Shown here in pieces: positions 46,446-58,210 of a stretch of 64,000 nucleotides of DNA. How positions within the stretch are numbered: the stretch's first letter is position 1; every line of letters starts with the position of its first letter. The notes under the pieces were generated by a model, which was not told the origin of the DNA, did no database searches, and saw nothing but the letters and a program-made list of their open reading frames with translations. Source of the DNA: a virus; the IMG/VR virus record IMGVR_UViG_3300042906_000857, positions 67,297 through 131,296 of that record, one strand, 5' to 3'. Both the position numbers and the translations under genes were made by a program.

Positions 46446-47717
46446 TTATTTAGCCACTGTTTTAGATATTGCGGATGCGTATTGTGCCATTGCTGGGTCA
46501 CCTGAAACAGAAGTTTTAGGTTCATCTTCAATTAACACTTCTTCATTTAGAGCAGAACTGTTTCCAGACTTAACTTTGTTTTGAAAGTATGAATCTACCA
46601 AAGTTTCTAGTTTATGTCCAAATTCTTCCTCAGTAGTAAACTCAACGCTCTCTGCGAGTGTTTTCAATTTTTCTACTTGGGTCTGCGTCAGGCCTTCACA
46701 TACTGCATGTATAGCCTCTGTCTTTTTGTGTTCGTTAAGTTCTCTTTTCATTGCAACAGAAGATTTGATTTGTTCGTTGATTGAAGATTCTAATTGTTCA
46801 ACCTTAGTTGTCAATTCTTCAACAACATCAACTTTTTCTTCTGGAATGTCGATATAGTGTTCTGTGAATAGGTCACGCATACCACGGATGAAATCTTCAA
46901 CGATTTCGGAACGTAGACCAGATTCGATAGCCAATTGATTTTCTTTAAAGAATTCTTCAGCCATATAGTCGATGTACTCATCTAACTTGGTAGCCAAATC
47001 TTCTTTAACTGTTTCAACAGCAGATTCAAATTCTTCAAACAGAGCTTCTTCAACTTCTTCCACAATAGATTGTGAACGAGCAATAACTGCTGCTTCGAAA
47101 ATTGTAGTTGCTTTCTCTTTGAATTCTTCGGAAAGACTTTCACCAGAAAGAAGTGCGCCAACGTCTTGGTCCATTTGTTCTTTCATTTTTTGTTTCTTCA
47201 TCATCTTCTTAATCATGGCCGCATCTTGTGCTGAATCTTCATGACCTTTTTCTTCTTTTTCTTCAGCAACTACTGTCTCATCATTTTCTACTTCTTCTGG
47301 AACAGCATGGAAAGTAGCGCCTGGATTAGACTTCATAGTTTGTGTAGCAAGTTTTGCCTTGATACGGTCACGAATTGCTGAGTAGTCAGTCGCAGCAGCT
47401 TGTTGAACTGCGTGTTCTGAACCTTCTGAGTCAGCAGGTCCGCTTAGTTTGGAACCTGGTTGCGAACCTACTGGAGGTGTTGCACCTGGAGGTGTTGCGC
47501 TTGGTGTACCTTTGGTGTAGTCTGGTTTGCCATCGGCAAGTTTGTCTACAACGTCAGCAACTTGTCCAACATCTTTGGTGCCATAAGCAACCGCAGCGGA
47601 TAGTTTTGATGCACCGTCTTTGCCACCACGTTTTGATGAAAGGTTAGCTTCAAAGTTTTCTTTAGCACCTTCTGTCAAAATGTTTTTAGCGGCGTCTGTC
47701 AGATTAAATTTTCCCAT
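46446..47717 (-). CDS. 22: Prohead scaffold protein gp22
   Basis: This 423-residue highly acidic, Glu/Lys-rich, mostly helical protein contains LLSGESLSEEFKEKATTIFEAAV and FIRGMRDLFTEHYIDIPEEKVDVVEELT, typical of gp22 scaffolds. The Ala/Gly/Pro-rich N-terminal 120 residues are unlike T4. It forms the core that gp23 assembles around and is degraded by gp21. An exact late box precedes it (47753-47746). Confidence 0.93.
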   Translation of the reverse strand: MGKFNLTDAAKNILTEGAKENFEANLSSKRGGKDGASKLSAAVAYGTKDVGQVADVVDKLADGKPDYTKGTPSATPPGATPPVGSQPGSKLSGPADSEGSEHAVQQAAATDYSAIRDRIKAKLATQTMKSNPGATFHAVPEEVENDETVVAEEKEEKGHEDSAQDAAMIKKMMKKQKMKEQMDQDVGALLSGESLSEEFKEKATTIFEAAVIARSQSIVEEVEEALFEEFESAVETVKEDLATKLDEYIDYMAEEFFKENQLAIESGLRSEIVEDFIRGMRDLFTEHYIDIPEEKVDVVEELTTKVEQLESSINEQIKSSVAMKRELNEHKKTEAIHAVCEGLTQTQVEKLKTLAESVEFTTEEEFGHKLETLVDSYFQNKVKSGNSSALNEEVLIEDEPKTSVSGDPAMAQYASAISKTVAK

Positions 47718-47745
47718 TTTGAGAATCTCCTTGATTTATATTGGA

Positions 47746-47753
47746 TATTTATA
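47746..47753 (-). promoter_or_regulatory. Late promoter for gp22
   Basis: Exact TATAAATA on the minus strand, 29 nt before the gp22 ATG, in the gap after gp21. Confidence 0.8.
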
Positions 47754-47754
47754 A

Positions 47755-48399
47755 TTAAAGTTTTTTAAGGAAGTTTTCGAAGATACTTAAACTTACTGCT
47801 TCGATTTCTTTACTTGAGGCCTGACGAATTTCTTGTTTGGCCTCCTCGTACTGTTGTTCCGACCAAACGCCGTTTACCAACATCCACTCTTTACCTTCCA
47901 TAATTCCTTGTACGAAAGCACCAGGGGCAGAAGGGTCTGCTACAATATCTGCCGCTGTGGCTAGATGAAAGTCTCCTTGAACGACATTGATGCCGTTTTC
48001 CATTTTAAGGGAACCCATACCACGAGAAGATACACCTAATTGTGCGCCGCCCTCGATAAGACTCCTTGCAATGTTACCCATAGGGGTTTCAAGAATTTTT
48101 GCTTTGCCTATCCAAGCATTTCCCTCTTGTCGTAAACCAACAATTAAATGTGATACACGGTCAAGGTTAATAGATGGGGTGTCTGGATGACCCAGTTCAC
48201 CAAAGGCACGATTTTTTGAAATGTATTCTTCTGAATAACGATTAACTTCATTACGCATAGTTTCTTCTTTATACATGCGTTTGTTTTTGTTAACCGATTC
48301 AGCTACTAGAAACGGACCTTCAATGAAAAGAGTTTTCTTTCCATCTTTTTCTTCCGTTAAATAACTTACTGACTCTGAGAGTTCTCGTATTAGTTTCAT
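47755..48399 (-). CDS. 21: Prohead core protease gp21
   Basis: This 214-residue serine protease has FGELGHPD with catalytic H71 and GVSSRGMGS with the nucleophile at S124/S125, as in T4 gp21 and the herpesvirus-type assemblin fold. It cleaves gp23, gp22 and other head proteins during maturation. It lies between the structural protein at 48408 and gp22, in conserved order. Confidence 0.95.
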   Translation of the reverse strand: MKLIRELSESVSYLTEEKDGKKTLFIEGPFLVAESVNKNKRMYKEETMRNEVNRYSEEYISKNRAFGELGHPDTPSINLDRVSHLIVGLRQEGNAWIGKAKILETPMGNIARSLIEGGAQLGVSSRGMGSLKMENGINVVQGDFHLATAADIVADPSAPGAFVQGIMEGKEWMLVNGVWSEQQYEEAKQEIRQASSKEIEAVSLSIFENFLKKL

Positions 48400-48407
48400 T
48401 TTAGTCC

Positions 48408-48932
48408 TTATGGTCTAATGGCGTAACTGCCATAGTTAAATGCAGCAGGATCATTAAATTGACCACGTTGATAGTATTCGTTTTCTTTACGTACTTCTAA
48501 GATGATTGTATAAACACTGTTTGCAACCATACCTCTAGTAATAAGTCCAATGTCACCAAGACAATTCGCAGTTGCTTTAGCATCATTCGGTATTGTTGTC
48601 CAATTGCCCATACCGTCAAATTCACCATTTCCATTTAGATGGAAAATGTATTTAACTGTGTCAGCATGCCAGAATAAACTTACTTGGCCGGCGCCATCTG
48701 CACAATCATACCAAACACGATTGATTGCTAAACCGTAATATGGCAACGGGCCTGTGTTTGCGGTTGAAGAAAGTAAATTTGCTTTTGAACTATCTAATGC
48801 ACCAGATAATGTGTTTGCTTGAATTCTTCGGTGGTCATTCTCTTGGCCAGTACCATCAAAAAACCCAGTCAATTTAATAACTGCATGTTCTGTTGTGTCT
48901 TTAATGACTTGATATCCATATGAATTTGCCAT
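48408..48932 (-). CDS. Putative virion structural protein between gp67 and gp21
   Basis: This 174-residue protein contains EHAVIKLTGFFDGTGQENDHRRIQANTLSGALDSSKANLLS and VWYDCADGAGQVSLFWH, predicted all-beta. I recall similar proteins in aquatic T4-like phages at this genome position. Location in the head operon and an exact late box 28 nt upstream (48967-48960) suggest a minor head, decoration or tail protein. Confidence 0.7.
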   Translation of the reverse strand: MANSYGYQVIKDTTEHAVIKLTGFFDGTGQENDHRRIQANTLSGALDSSKANLLSSTANTGPLPYYGLAINRVWYDCADGAGQVSLFWHADTVKYIFHLNGNGEFDGMGNWTTIPNDAKATANCLGDIGLITRGMVANSVYTIILEVRKENEYYQRGQFNDPAAFNYGSYAIRP

Positions 48933-48959
48933 TTGTAATCCCTGTTATTGTTTAGATAA

Positions 48960-48967
48960 TATTTATA
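48960..48967 (-). promoter_or_regulatory. Late promoter of the head protein gene
   Basis: Exact TATAAATA, minus strand, 28 nt upstream of the 48932 start. Confidence 0.8.
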
Positions 48968-48981
48968 TAATTATAATGAGA

Positions 48982-49164
48982 TTAAGATTCTTCAGCTTCA
49001 GGCTCTGGTTGAACATTGTCACCCATTAAATTCTTTGCAACTTCAGCTTTATGTGCCTCTATGTGAGACATAACTCTATCTGAAATAGCAGAATACAATG
49101 CATCACGCATTTCTTTTGCGTTGTCTTGTTCAGCATAGTCTACAATTGTTCGTGCTTGTTCCAT
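48982..49164 (-). CDS. 67: Prohead core protein gp67-like
   Basis: This 60-residue acidic helical protein (ARTIVDYAEQDNAKEMRDALYSAISDRVMSHIEAHKAEVAKNLM) resembles T4 gp67, an internal head-core protein of about 80 residues, and occupies the same place between gp20 and gp21. An AGGAG site precedes the ATG. Confidence 0.7.
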   Translation of the reverse strand: MEQARTIVDYAEQDNAKEMRDALYSAISDRVMSHIEAHKAEVAKNLMGDNVQPEPEAEES

Positions 49165-49177
49165 GTTTCTCTCCTAA

Positions 49178-50869
49178 TTATAATATACGTTTCAATTTAG
49201 TGAACGTGTTTTCCAAAATTAAATCACCTTCTGGTGTATCGTTTTCTTCTTTTTTGGAAGAAGTTTTCTTCATGTCAGCTTGCGCTTTTAAATCTTCTGG
49301 ATGAGTTGGTTGTGCAGGTATGCTACTCATCATCTGTTGTTGTGCAATGTCATTAGATACACCTACTGGTATACCTAAACCTTCTTCTTTTTCTTTATCT
49401 ATCTGTTTCTGAATTACTTTAATTTCATCATCATTCATACGCAATACATTTTGTTGTATCCATTGTTGAGAGAAATATCTTCCAGTATAAGGATCAACAG
49501 CAGATAACAGTGACAATCTTTGCGTCATTAATTCCGCTTCTTTAAGTTCGGAGAAATTATTGTCTTTAATAAAGTCGTAATGTACGTTTTCTTTAAACAA
49601 ATCCCATTCTTCATTTGTACAGACACCTTTTAGTACACACTGTACACGCAAAGCCTGGTCAAATACATCCGAGAATTTGCTTCGTAGTCTATCAACAAAC
49701 TTAGAAAACTTTAATTCATCACGAGTAATTTCTGATGTACGTCCCAATGAGAAACCTTGATTGGGTTCTAAACGAGAGATAGGTACACTCAAAGCACCAT
49801 ATAATTTCTTTTGGAAGTACTTAACGTCTTCCAGTTCACCCAGGTTTTGACCACCAGGCAATGTTGTAATCTCTGTACCTTTACCACCTTCACGGCGAGG
49901 TAACCAAAAATCTTCAAGCATAGACATATGTTTACGGTCATCACGTACTTCACCTGTGTTTGAATCATACACAAGTTTGTTTTTGTACTTAACCATAATG
50001 TCACGCAGATATTGTTCCGCTTTTAATTTCGGTAAGTTACCTACGTCAATATAAAATATACGGCGTTCTGGTGCTCTCGAAATACGATATATGACCGTTG
50101 CATCCTCAATCATACGTAATTGATTGAGTGGTTTAATTGCTTTATGTAGATAACTCAGCACGACCGCACGGCGTGAATCCATAAGGCCAGAAACGACCGA
50201 AATGATAGAGTCAGTAGTAATGCGTACACCTGTTGGACCGTAGTTGGAAGAACTTCCTGTCACGACCTTGTCATTGTATATGTAATACTCATTAACCGGT
50301 TTCATAATGTCCGCACCAGTGCGTTCATCTTTTTGTTTTTTGATTTCTCGTACCTTACGTAACTTACGTGGGTCGATGTATCTTAACTCTTTAATACCTT
50401 CTTGTGGATTATCACGGTCAATAATGATGTGATAATACATTCTACCGTCAACATAGTAACGGCGAAAAATATCTTGAGCCATATTTTGATAGTTAATCAA
50501 ACGAAGAATATTATTAAATTCTTCCTTAATGGCCTTCTTAATTTTATCATTTTGCTTCAAGTCATCCAAAACAATCTCGGTAATTTTACCGTCATCATCT
50601 TGAACAATAGCTTCATTAACTATATCATCTATCGCCGATTCAATTTCAGGTTGCATTGCCATCTCACGGTATCGAGAAATGAGTTCTACCTCATTCTTTG
50701 CAGTACCATCAAGGTCAACGTATGTGCCATAGTAAGCGGCAGATGTAATAGTTAATGCACCATCATCCGAACTTGGAGGTGCGAATGACTGTTGCGTAGT
50801 CGATTCTTCTTCATCCTTTGCACGGGATATAGTGAAACCGAAAAGTGAAAATTTATTTGTATTTGCCAT
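49178..50869 (-). CDS. 20: Portal vertex protein gp20
   Basis: This 563-residue portal has AYYGTYVDLDGTAKNEVELISRYREMAMQPEIESAIDDIVNEAI near 45-88, and YRISRAPERRIFYIDVGNLPK with FWLPRREGGKGTEI, all hallmarks of T4-like gp20. It forms the dodecameric DNA gate and the head-tail joining site. The C-terminus holds a Gln/Pro-rich tail. Confidence 0.97.
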   Translation of the reverse strand: MANTNKFSLFGFTISRAKDEEESTTQQSFAPPSSDDGALTITSAAYYGTYVDLDGTAKNEVELISRYREMAMQPEIESAIDDIVNEAIVQDDDGKITEIVLDDLKQNDKIKKAIKEEFNNILRLINYQNMAQDIFRRYYVDGRMYYHIIIDRDNPQEGIKELRYIDPRKLRKVREIKKQKDERTGADIMKPVNEYYIYNDKVVTGSSSNYGPTGVRITTDSIISVVSGLMDSRRAVVLSYLHKAIKPLNQLRMIEDATVIYRISRAPERRIFYIDVGNLPKLKAEQYLRDIMVKYKNKLVYDSNTGEVRDDRKHMSMLEDFWLPRREGGKGTEITTLPGGQNLGELEDVKYFQKKLYGALSVPISRLEPNQGFSLGRTSEITRDELKFSKFVDRLRSKFSDVFDQALRVQCVLKGVCTNEEWDLFKENVHYDFIKDNNFSELKEAELMTQRLSLLSAVDPYTGRYFSQQWIQQNVLRMNDDEIKVIQKQIDKEKEEGLGIPVGVSNDIAQQQMMSSIPAQPTHPEDLKAQADMKKTSSKKEENDTPEGDLILENTFTKLKRIL

Positions 50870-50929
50870 ATATTGTGTGTAATTATAAAATCAAAAAAAC
50901 ATTGGAGGGCACTAGGCCCTCCACTAATA

Positions 50930-51472
50930 TCAAGTTGTTGTGTCTGTTTCCCAGAATTGATAAGCAAACGTTGCAGTATACTCCTCAATTGCGTCATTTG
51001 AACCCCAATCTAGGTCGATTGGTGCCAAATCAAGTGGGAACACACCAACAAATTTATACCTCTTCAATTCGTTACCAGTTTTTCCGTATTGTATTACACT
51101 AGCGTCAATTGAATATCCGTTGGAACTCAAAGCCGCAGCATTTCTTACATTACCCGAATGACTATTGATAGTATTCATCCAGTTTTCTAAAGAATTTCTG
51201 ATAACAAAATCTTCATCGTTAATAATTGTCAATGTCCAGTCGGCGAAACTTCTGTTGCCAGCAAATTTCATTTCACGACCGAAGTAGTAAACAGGAACAG
51301 TACCTATTGTAGAGCCTGGTAGTTGAGCTGTCTTTGCCATAAATGTTATTTTTTGGCCAGCAGCTGTAGCGTTTTGTACGATTGTTGGGAATATTAGAGA
51401 AACCGAAAACAGATTAGGACGGGCACCGTCTCCAATCATGTTCGCTCTAAATTCTGATACATTGAATGCCAT
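50930..51472 (-). CDS. 19: Tail tube protein gp19
   Basis: This 180-residue protein contains GDGARPNLFSVSLIFPTIV, FMAKTAQLPGSTIGTVPVYYFGRE and a C-terminal FPLDLAPIDLDWGSNDAIEEYTATFAYQFWE, characteristic of T4-like gp19. It builds the inner tube of the contractile tail. An AATAAATA late-like box is about 20 nt upstream. Confidence 0.95.
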   Translation of the reverse strand: MAFNVSEFRANMIGDGARPNLFSVSLIFPTIVQNATAAGQKITFMAKTAQLPGSTIGTVPVYYFGREMKFAGNRSFADWTLTIINDEDFVIRNSLENWMNTINSHSGNVRNAAALSSNGYSIDASVIQYGKTGNELKRYKFVGVFPLDLAPIDLDWGSNDAIEEYTATFAYQFWETDTTT

Positions 51473-51498
51473 TGTTTTCTCCTATTATCGTTTATTTA

Positions 51499-53190
51499 TT
51501 AAGCTGCACCAACGATTGTCACGAAGTCAACACCAGTTCCAACTGCAATAAAGTTTAATTGGATGTAGTTAACGGAACGAGCAGGCTTAATGTATATATC
51601 ACCAACAAATTGGTTGCTATCAATAACCTGTTGTGTATTATTAGTTGAATCGCAAACAACTCTGAAATCAGTAATACCACGGCGACCTTGGATTTCACGC
51701 AAGAACGGAGCGACTAAAGCAATAAACTGTGATCTTGTGAATTCATCATTCAACTCAAACATAGAATACTTGGCTGCTTGTGCAATTGACTTTTCAAGTG
51801 TGATAAACAATCTACGAACATTGATACGGTCAAACGCAGAAGGTTTTGCCAACAACGTTTTATCACCAAACAACAATGTACCTTGACCTGGCATTGAGAT
51901 AACAGGATTAACACCTGCTGCATACAATGTATCACGGAAAGATTTTGTTGGGTTCCAAGCTAACTTGATACTGTTTTTAATTGCACCACGATTGAAACCT
52001 GCTGGTGAGAACCATGGGTCTCTGTTGTTGTCTGTGAAAACACAAAGACCAGCAATATCACCATTCAAAGGTATCCAACGGTATGAATTGTTATATTTGT
52101 CGAATTGATATTTCCAACCAGAATCGGCAACAACGTATGAAGAACTTCTTGATAGTGCGGTTAACCAGTTTAAAATGTTTGAAGTTTCTGAACCAGCTTG
52201 ATTAACAACGTCAACGTAACGTGGAGAAATGAACGCCACGCAATCTGCACGACCAACAGCAAGTGTGTCGATAACATATTGTTGAACTGTAACTGAGTGT
52301 CCGCCTGTTAGAACCAACGCAACATCAATACTTTCCTTATTTGAAAATAAGTCATACGCTAATTGTATGTTACCGTCAGTAGGAACAGCATTCGTACCTG
52401 ATGTTAAGTTGGTAACAATGTTTGTCAACGGACGGCCGAATGTTCTTCCTGCTGCCGTTCTATCCCAAGTTGAACTTGTTGTTGCATAATCAACAGGACT
52501 CATTGAGTAAACGTATTTTGAGTTGTTAGATATAACTTGTTTGTAATAGTTTGTATTGCCATTGATTGTTGCGTCAGACGCAGCTGAGACAAAACCGTAA
52601 GTTTCTAATACAGAACCAGCTGAACCTGTTAACAAACCGTCTTGGTCAACTACAACGATGTGCATTTCATCACTTGCACCATTTACTGAACTTGCATATT
52701 CAGATGTACCTGGTGCGGATGTAAAGTAGTTTTTGTATGCCCAAGTACCATAAGTTGTAGTATTTGCACAAACATGAACAGTCACGGAGTTACCTAGTGT
52801 ACCAGGATATCTTGCAACAAAAGCTCCATAAGCATTACTGTTGTCAACGTCAAGGTATGCAGCTTCGTAAACATCTTCATTTTTAATCTGTATGTTACTT
52901 CCGTTACCGTCAGTTGCGTTGTTAGCAAGATTGCCAACCGCACGTACTATATTTAAGTTATTACCATAAGATAAGAAACTAGATGCGGTAAAAAATGATA
53001 CTGCTGAACCCGAATCTGGCTTACCGTAGGTTTTAACAAGTGTAAGCTCACTGTCTATTTGTTTTACTTTCTCTGCTGGACCCCATTGGAATGTCCCAGC
53101 AAATGCACCGGCCGTTTGTTGCGTAGAAGGTACAACTGTTGTTGCATCAATTTCCGACACATTTACGCCTGGAGAGATTTGAAATGCCAT
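51499..53190 (-). CDS. 18: Tail sheath protein gp18
   Basis: This 563-residue protein begins MAFQISPGVNVSEIDATTVVP, a typical gp18 N-terminus, and ends with VDFVTIVGA. Conserved RGAIKNSIKLAWNPTKSFRDTLYAAGVNPVI and DKTLLAKPSAFDRINVRRLF are sheath-core motifs. It contracts to drive the tube through the envelope. A CATAAATA late-like box lies about 50 nt upstream. Confidence 0.96.
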   Translation of the reverse strand: MAFQISPGVNVSEIDATTVVPSTQQTAGAFAGTFQWGPAEKVKQIDSELTLVKTYGKPDSGSAVSFFTASSFLSYGNNLNIVRAVGNLANNATDGNGSNIQIKNEDVYEAAYLDVDNSNAYGAFVARYPGTLGNSVTVHVCANTTTYGTWAYKNYFTSAPGTSEYASSVNGASDEMHIVVVDQDGLLTGSAGSVLETYGFVSAASDATINGNTNYYKQVISNNSKYVYSMSPVDYATTSSTWDRTAAGRTFGRPLTNIVTNLTSGTNAVPTDGNIQLAYDLFSNKESIDVALVLTGGHSVTVQQYVIDTLAVGRADCVAFISPRYVDVVNQAGSETSNILNWLTALSRSSSYVVADSGWKYQFDKYNNSYRWIPLNGDIAGLCVFTDNNRDPWFSPAGFNRGAIKNSIKLAWNPTKSFRDTLYAAGVNPVISMPGQGTLLFGDKTLLAKPSAFDRINVRRLFITLEKSIAQAAKYSMFELNDEFTRSQFIALVAPFLREIQGRRGITDFRVVCDSTNNTQQVIDSNQFVGDIYIKPARSVNYIQLNFIAVGTGVDFVTIVGAA

Positions 53191-53267
53191 TTTATTCTCC
53201 TTGAATTATTATGTTCTCTTGGCAAAATACCATATAGTATATTTATGAAACGCTGGATTTACAAATT

Positions 53268-54947
53268 TCACAAGTCTTTTCTAAAGAAGTTTGCGTATGT
53301 TTCTCCACCATCAGCGAGTTCCCATATATCATCACCAATTATCTCGAAGTCGTGTTCTAAACCATCTTCAATAATTGGTGCTGGCAAAAGGTCCTCATCC
53401 ATTTGATTCATATTTTCTAACTGAATCTGTTTACGAATGTCGTGATTTACAATTTCTTTGAAGTATTGCTGAGTTGTTACCCATGCAAATATCACCAAAG
53501 ACATAACCAAGTCATCATTTGCACCATCTTCCGCACTAAATGAGTTCTTTTGTTGAACAAACGTAGTCAATTCGGAGTAAGTATCAAAATCATTAATAAC
53601 TAATTTGTCACCTTCAATCAAGGTTTTTAGGTTGGAACAACCAATTGCCTTAACTTGAGGTGACATTTTCAGGCCCATTTGAATACCACGAGCAAATCCT
53701 GCTGATAGTTGTTGTGGTTTCTTGTTGCCTGTAAATACTTTCCATAGATTCTCATACTCAAAATCTGCGTGTAGTGAGTCTGCAACCTGTGGATTATTAT
53801 TTATTTCTATTAAAACATACGCATCATTGTAATACTTGGCTGCATTGTATATGACGGTAGGATATAAAATTGGTGTGATTGACGAACTTTTATACACCGC
53901 AACTTGTTTGTATGGTGTTTCTGATATGTCTATAACTTGAAATGCAGAACTGTCCAGATTCTTACCTTCTGAAACGTCAACACAAATTGCATATAGGTGG
54001 TCTGTATTACTCTCGTTTACACCTTCTTTGACTGGGTGTTCATATATCTTCAACATATCATGGTTGGCAATTGGATCACTGTATGCCAACTGTTGAAGTT
54101 TATAACCAGATATTAGAGTATTGGTAGAACCTAAGAACTCAGTTTCAAACTCTTGCTTGAATTGTCGTTCAGAGGTGTTGCGAATTGTTTCTTCTTTCCA
54201 TTTCTCATCACGGCCTGGTACCATTGACCAGTGAATCTCAAAGTTTATATAATTATTTTTCTTGTTCAAAGAATCCATCCACAACTTGTAGAACAGATTC
54301 ATACCGTTAGGTGTTGACACAATAATAATCTTTGTCTTTTTACCAGATGAAATTACAGGATAAACGGAGTTAAAGAATTCTTCTGCAATATTATTAGGAA
54401 CGAAAGCAAATTCGTCCAAGAATACAATGTTAAAAGAACCACCTCGAATGGCGGAACTAGATGTGGACGCAGCGATAATCTTAGAACCGTTCTCTAGTTC
54501 AACGTTACCTTTATTCCAGGTAAGAACACCTTGTTGCAACCACATTGGTAAATTCTCATAAGCCAATTGGTATTTTGAAAGAATGTCTCTTGCAAGAGAA
54601 CCTTTGTTTGCCAGAACGGCACAGTTTTGTGTGTCAGTAAAGATAGTTGCCCACAACATATAAGCAACAGTGGTTGTTGTTTTTCCAACCTGACGAGGAC
54701 ATTTAGTAATAACGAAACGATTGGATGCAAACAACCGAATCATTTCCTCTTGAAACCCCCACATCGCAAAGTTGATTAGACCTTCATCAACGTTGACAAT
54801 TTTAATATAGTTTTTGGCAAAGTATACCGGATCACTTGCACATTTAACATATTCATCAATCTGTTCTTTGGTGTACTCTACCTTAACGCCAGCCTTCTTT
54901 AATAAGGGATTGTCCCGGTATGCATCACCACTATGCAATTCACTCAT
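53268..54947 (-). CDS. 17: Terminase large subunit gp17
   Basis: This 559-residue packaging motor has Walker A region KCPRQVGKT (82-90), Walker B IVFLDEFAF near 179-187 and coupling motif VSTPNGMN. The C-terminal RNase H-like nuclease domain has acidic CVDVSEGKNLDSS. It packages concatemeric DNA through gp20. It overlaps gp16 by 4 nt. No intron or intein is present. Confidence 0.96.
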   Translation of the reverse strand: MSELHSGDAYRDNPLLKKAGVKVEYTKEQIDEYVKCASDPVYFAKNYIKIVNVDEGLINFAMWGFQEEMIRLFASNRFVITKCPRQVGKTTTTVAYMLWATIFTDTQNCAVLANKGSLARDILSKYQLAYENLPMWLQQGVLTWNKGNVELENGSKIIAASTSSSAIRGGSFNIVFLDEFAFVPNNIAEEFFNSVYPVISSGKKTKIIIVSTPNGMNLFYKLWMDSLNKKNNYINFEIHWSMVPGRDEKWKEETIRNTSERQFKQEFETEFLGSTNTLISGYKLQQLAYSDPIANHDMLKIYEHPVKEGVNESNTDHLYAICVDVSEGKNLDSSAFQVIDISETPYKQVAVYKSSSITPILYPTVIYNAAKYYNDAYVLIEINNNPQVADSLHADFEYENLWKVFTGNKKPQQLSAGFARGIQMGLKMSPQVKAIGCSNLKTLIEGDKLVINDFDTYSELTTFVQQKNSFSAEDGANDDLVMSLVIFAWVTTQQYFKEIVNHDIRKQIQLENMNQMDEDLLPAPIIEDGLEHDFEIIGDDIWELADGGETYANFFRKDL

Positions 54948-55366
54948 TCTTTACCTCTGAGTAACTTATTCAATTCAGCAGTAGAACCTATGAATATAGC
55001 TTTATCTATTTTAGTGTCTCCATCTTTTTCGGGACCATTCATAACACGCATCTGTTTCTGTACTGCTAATAGTTCTTTGTTTGCATCTACTACGTTTTTT
55101 AATAGTGTGCCATAGACCTCAAAGGCTCGTGGGTGTTGTCCTGCTTTGGCGATATTCAATATTTCATCCATGGCATCTTTGCCTTGGTCAATCAACTCTT
55201 GTAAATTATCTTTAGTCTGTTGATATGCATCAGCCAAATCTTCTTTTAGGTCTGGTTCATTTGTATCTGGTGTTACAGTGACTAAACTTTTTTCTTTAGG
55301 TTCAATCGGTGTAACATCAAATATTTTTTCCATATTCTTGTCAAATGTATTCATATTATTTTCCAT
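54944..55366 (-). CDS. 16: Terminase small subunit gp16
   Basis: I choose the ATG at 55366 (MENNMNTFDKNMEKIFDV, 140 residues), directly after the stop of the 601-residue protein; longer reading frames are inside that gene. ADAYQQTKDNLQELIDQGKDAMDEILNIAKAGQHPRAFEVYGTLLKNVVDANKELL is typical of T4-like gp16. It recognises DNA and stimulates gp17. Confidence 0.9.
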   Translation of the reverse strand: MENNMNTFDKNMEKIFDVTPIEPKEKSLVTVTPDTNEPDLKEDLADAYQQTKDNLQELIDQGKDAMDEILNIAKAGQHPRAFEVYGTLLKNVVDANKELLAVQKQMRVMNGPEKDGDTKIDKAIFIGSTAELNKLLRGKE

Positions 55367-55370
55367 AAAA

Positions 55371-57176
<1,806 letters not shown>

Positions 57177-57196
57177 TTATTTCTCTCATTTATTGT

Positions 57197-58210
57197 TTAC
57201 TGGTTTGCGGCCTTATTGATTGTAAGTATCGTATTCAATGTGTTATCAGCCTTGGCATCTTCTTTATCAACCGACATGAAATCGATATCAGAAGTAACTT
57301 TACCAACTGCATCAACTTCAACAAATTTCAGTGGGTTCAAGTTATACGATGTGAAATTATAGTTCGCAAGGGTATTTATTCCGTATATAGGTTGACTTGA
57401 CACAAAGTTTCCTGTTAGTTCTTTTACTCTTAATACGTTGTCGGTAAACTGTACGACTATTCCTGTTGCAGTTGAATCGTCAGAATTGTAACCTTGATAT
57501 ATCTTTTCACCAACCTTATACGTACCGTAACCAGAATTTAAATCCATATAAAATTCAATAACTTCTGCTGTCGTTATTAAATTGTAAACGGAAACAAAAG
57601 CACGATTGATAACGTTTGTCTCTGATGGTTTACCAAAAACAAAACCTTTGACAGTAAAGTTTAAGGTCCAAACAATCATTCTTGTGTCGTTCTCTCTAGG
57701 TCCTTCATATGTAATTTCATGTGAAGTTGAGTTCAGAATGACAGGTACCTCTTTGATGATTCCCATTTCAGGAATCAAATTCAATTTCATCGTGTAGTCT
57801 GGTGTAAAGAACGGTAGAATGTGTTCTATTATTTGTGTACCATCTTCAATGTTTCTAACGTATATGTAAAGACTAAAATCAAAGTTGTAGGGTACAGGAT
57901 TGTATTGTGAAATTATACCAGTAGCTGTAGATGCAAAATTCTTAACGTTTGTATTTTGTTTTCTATTTGCATCATATTGCATACCAGTCATTTCAAAAGA
58001 CAATCGTGGTAGAGTTACTTGCACCTTTTTGTCTAGAGCCATATCTTCCTCTAGACGCATGATATAACGTTCTTTAGTTGCATACGCAATAGGAACAATA
58101 AATCTTTCAGTCTCATCAAGGTTGCCATCGAACCTGTATAGTGTAATACTATCAAACAGATTGCCAAATCCAACAACCAATTTTCTTATGACACGATTGT
58201 ATGTTGACAT
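57197..58210 (-). CDS. 15: Tail sheath stabiliser/completion protein gp15
   Basis: This 337-residue protein contains FGNLFDSITLYRFDGNLDETERFIVPIAYATKERYIMRLEED, a strongly conserved gp15 segment, and TLPRLSFEMTGMQYDANRKQNT. It caps the tail and joins it to the neck. It shares one base with gp14. Slightly longer than T4 gp15 (272). Confidence 0.95.
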   Translation of the reverse strand: MSTYNRVIRKLVVGFGNLFDSITLYRFDGNLDETERFIVPIAYATKERYIMRLEEDMALDKKVQVTLPRLSFEMTGMQYDANRKQNTNVKNFASTATGIISQYNPVPYNFDFSLYIYVRNIEDGTQIIEHILPFFTPDYTMKLNLIPEMGIIKEVPVILNSTSHEITYEGPRENDTRMIVWTLNFTVKGFVFGKPSETNVINRAFVSVYNLITTAEVIEFYMDLNSGYGTYKVGEKIYQGYNSDDSTATGIVVQFTDNVLRVKELTGNFVSSQPIYGINTLANYNFTSYNLNPLKFVEVDAVGKVTSDIDFMSVDKEDAKADNTLNTILTINKAANQ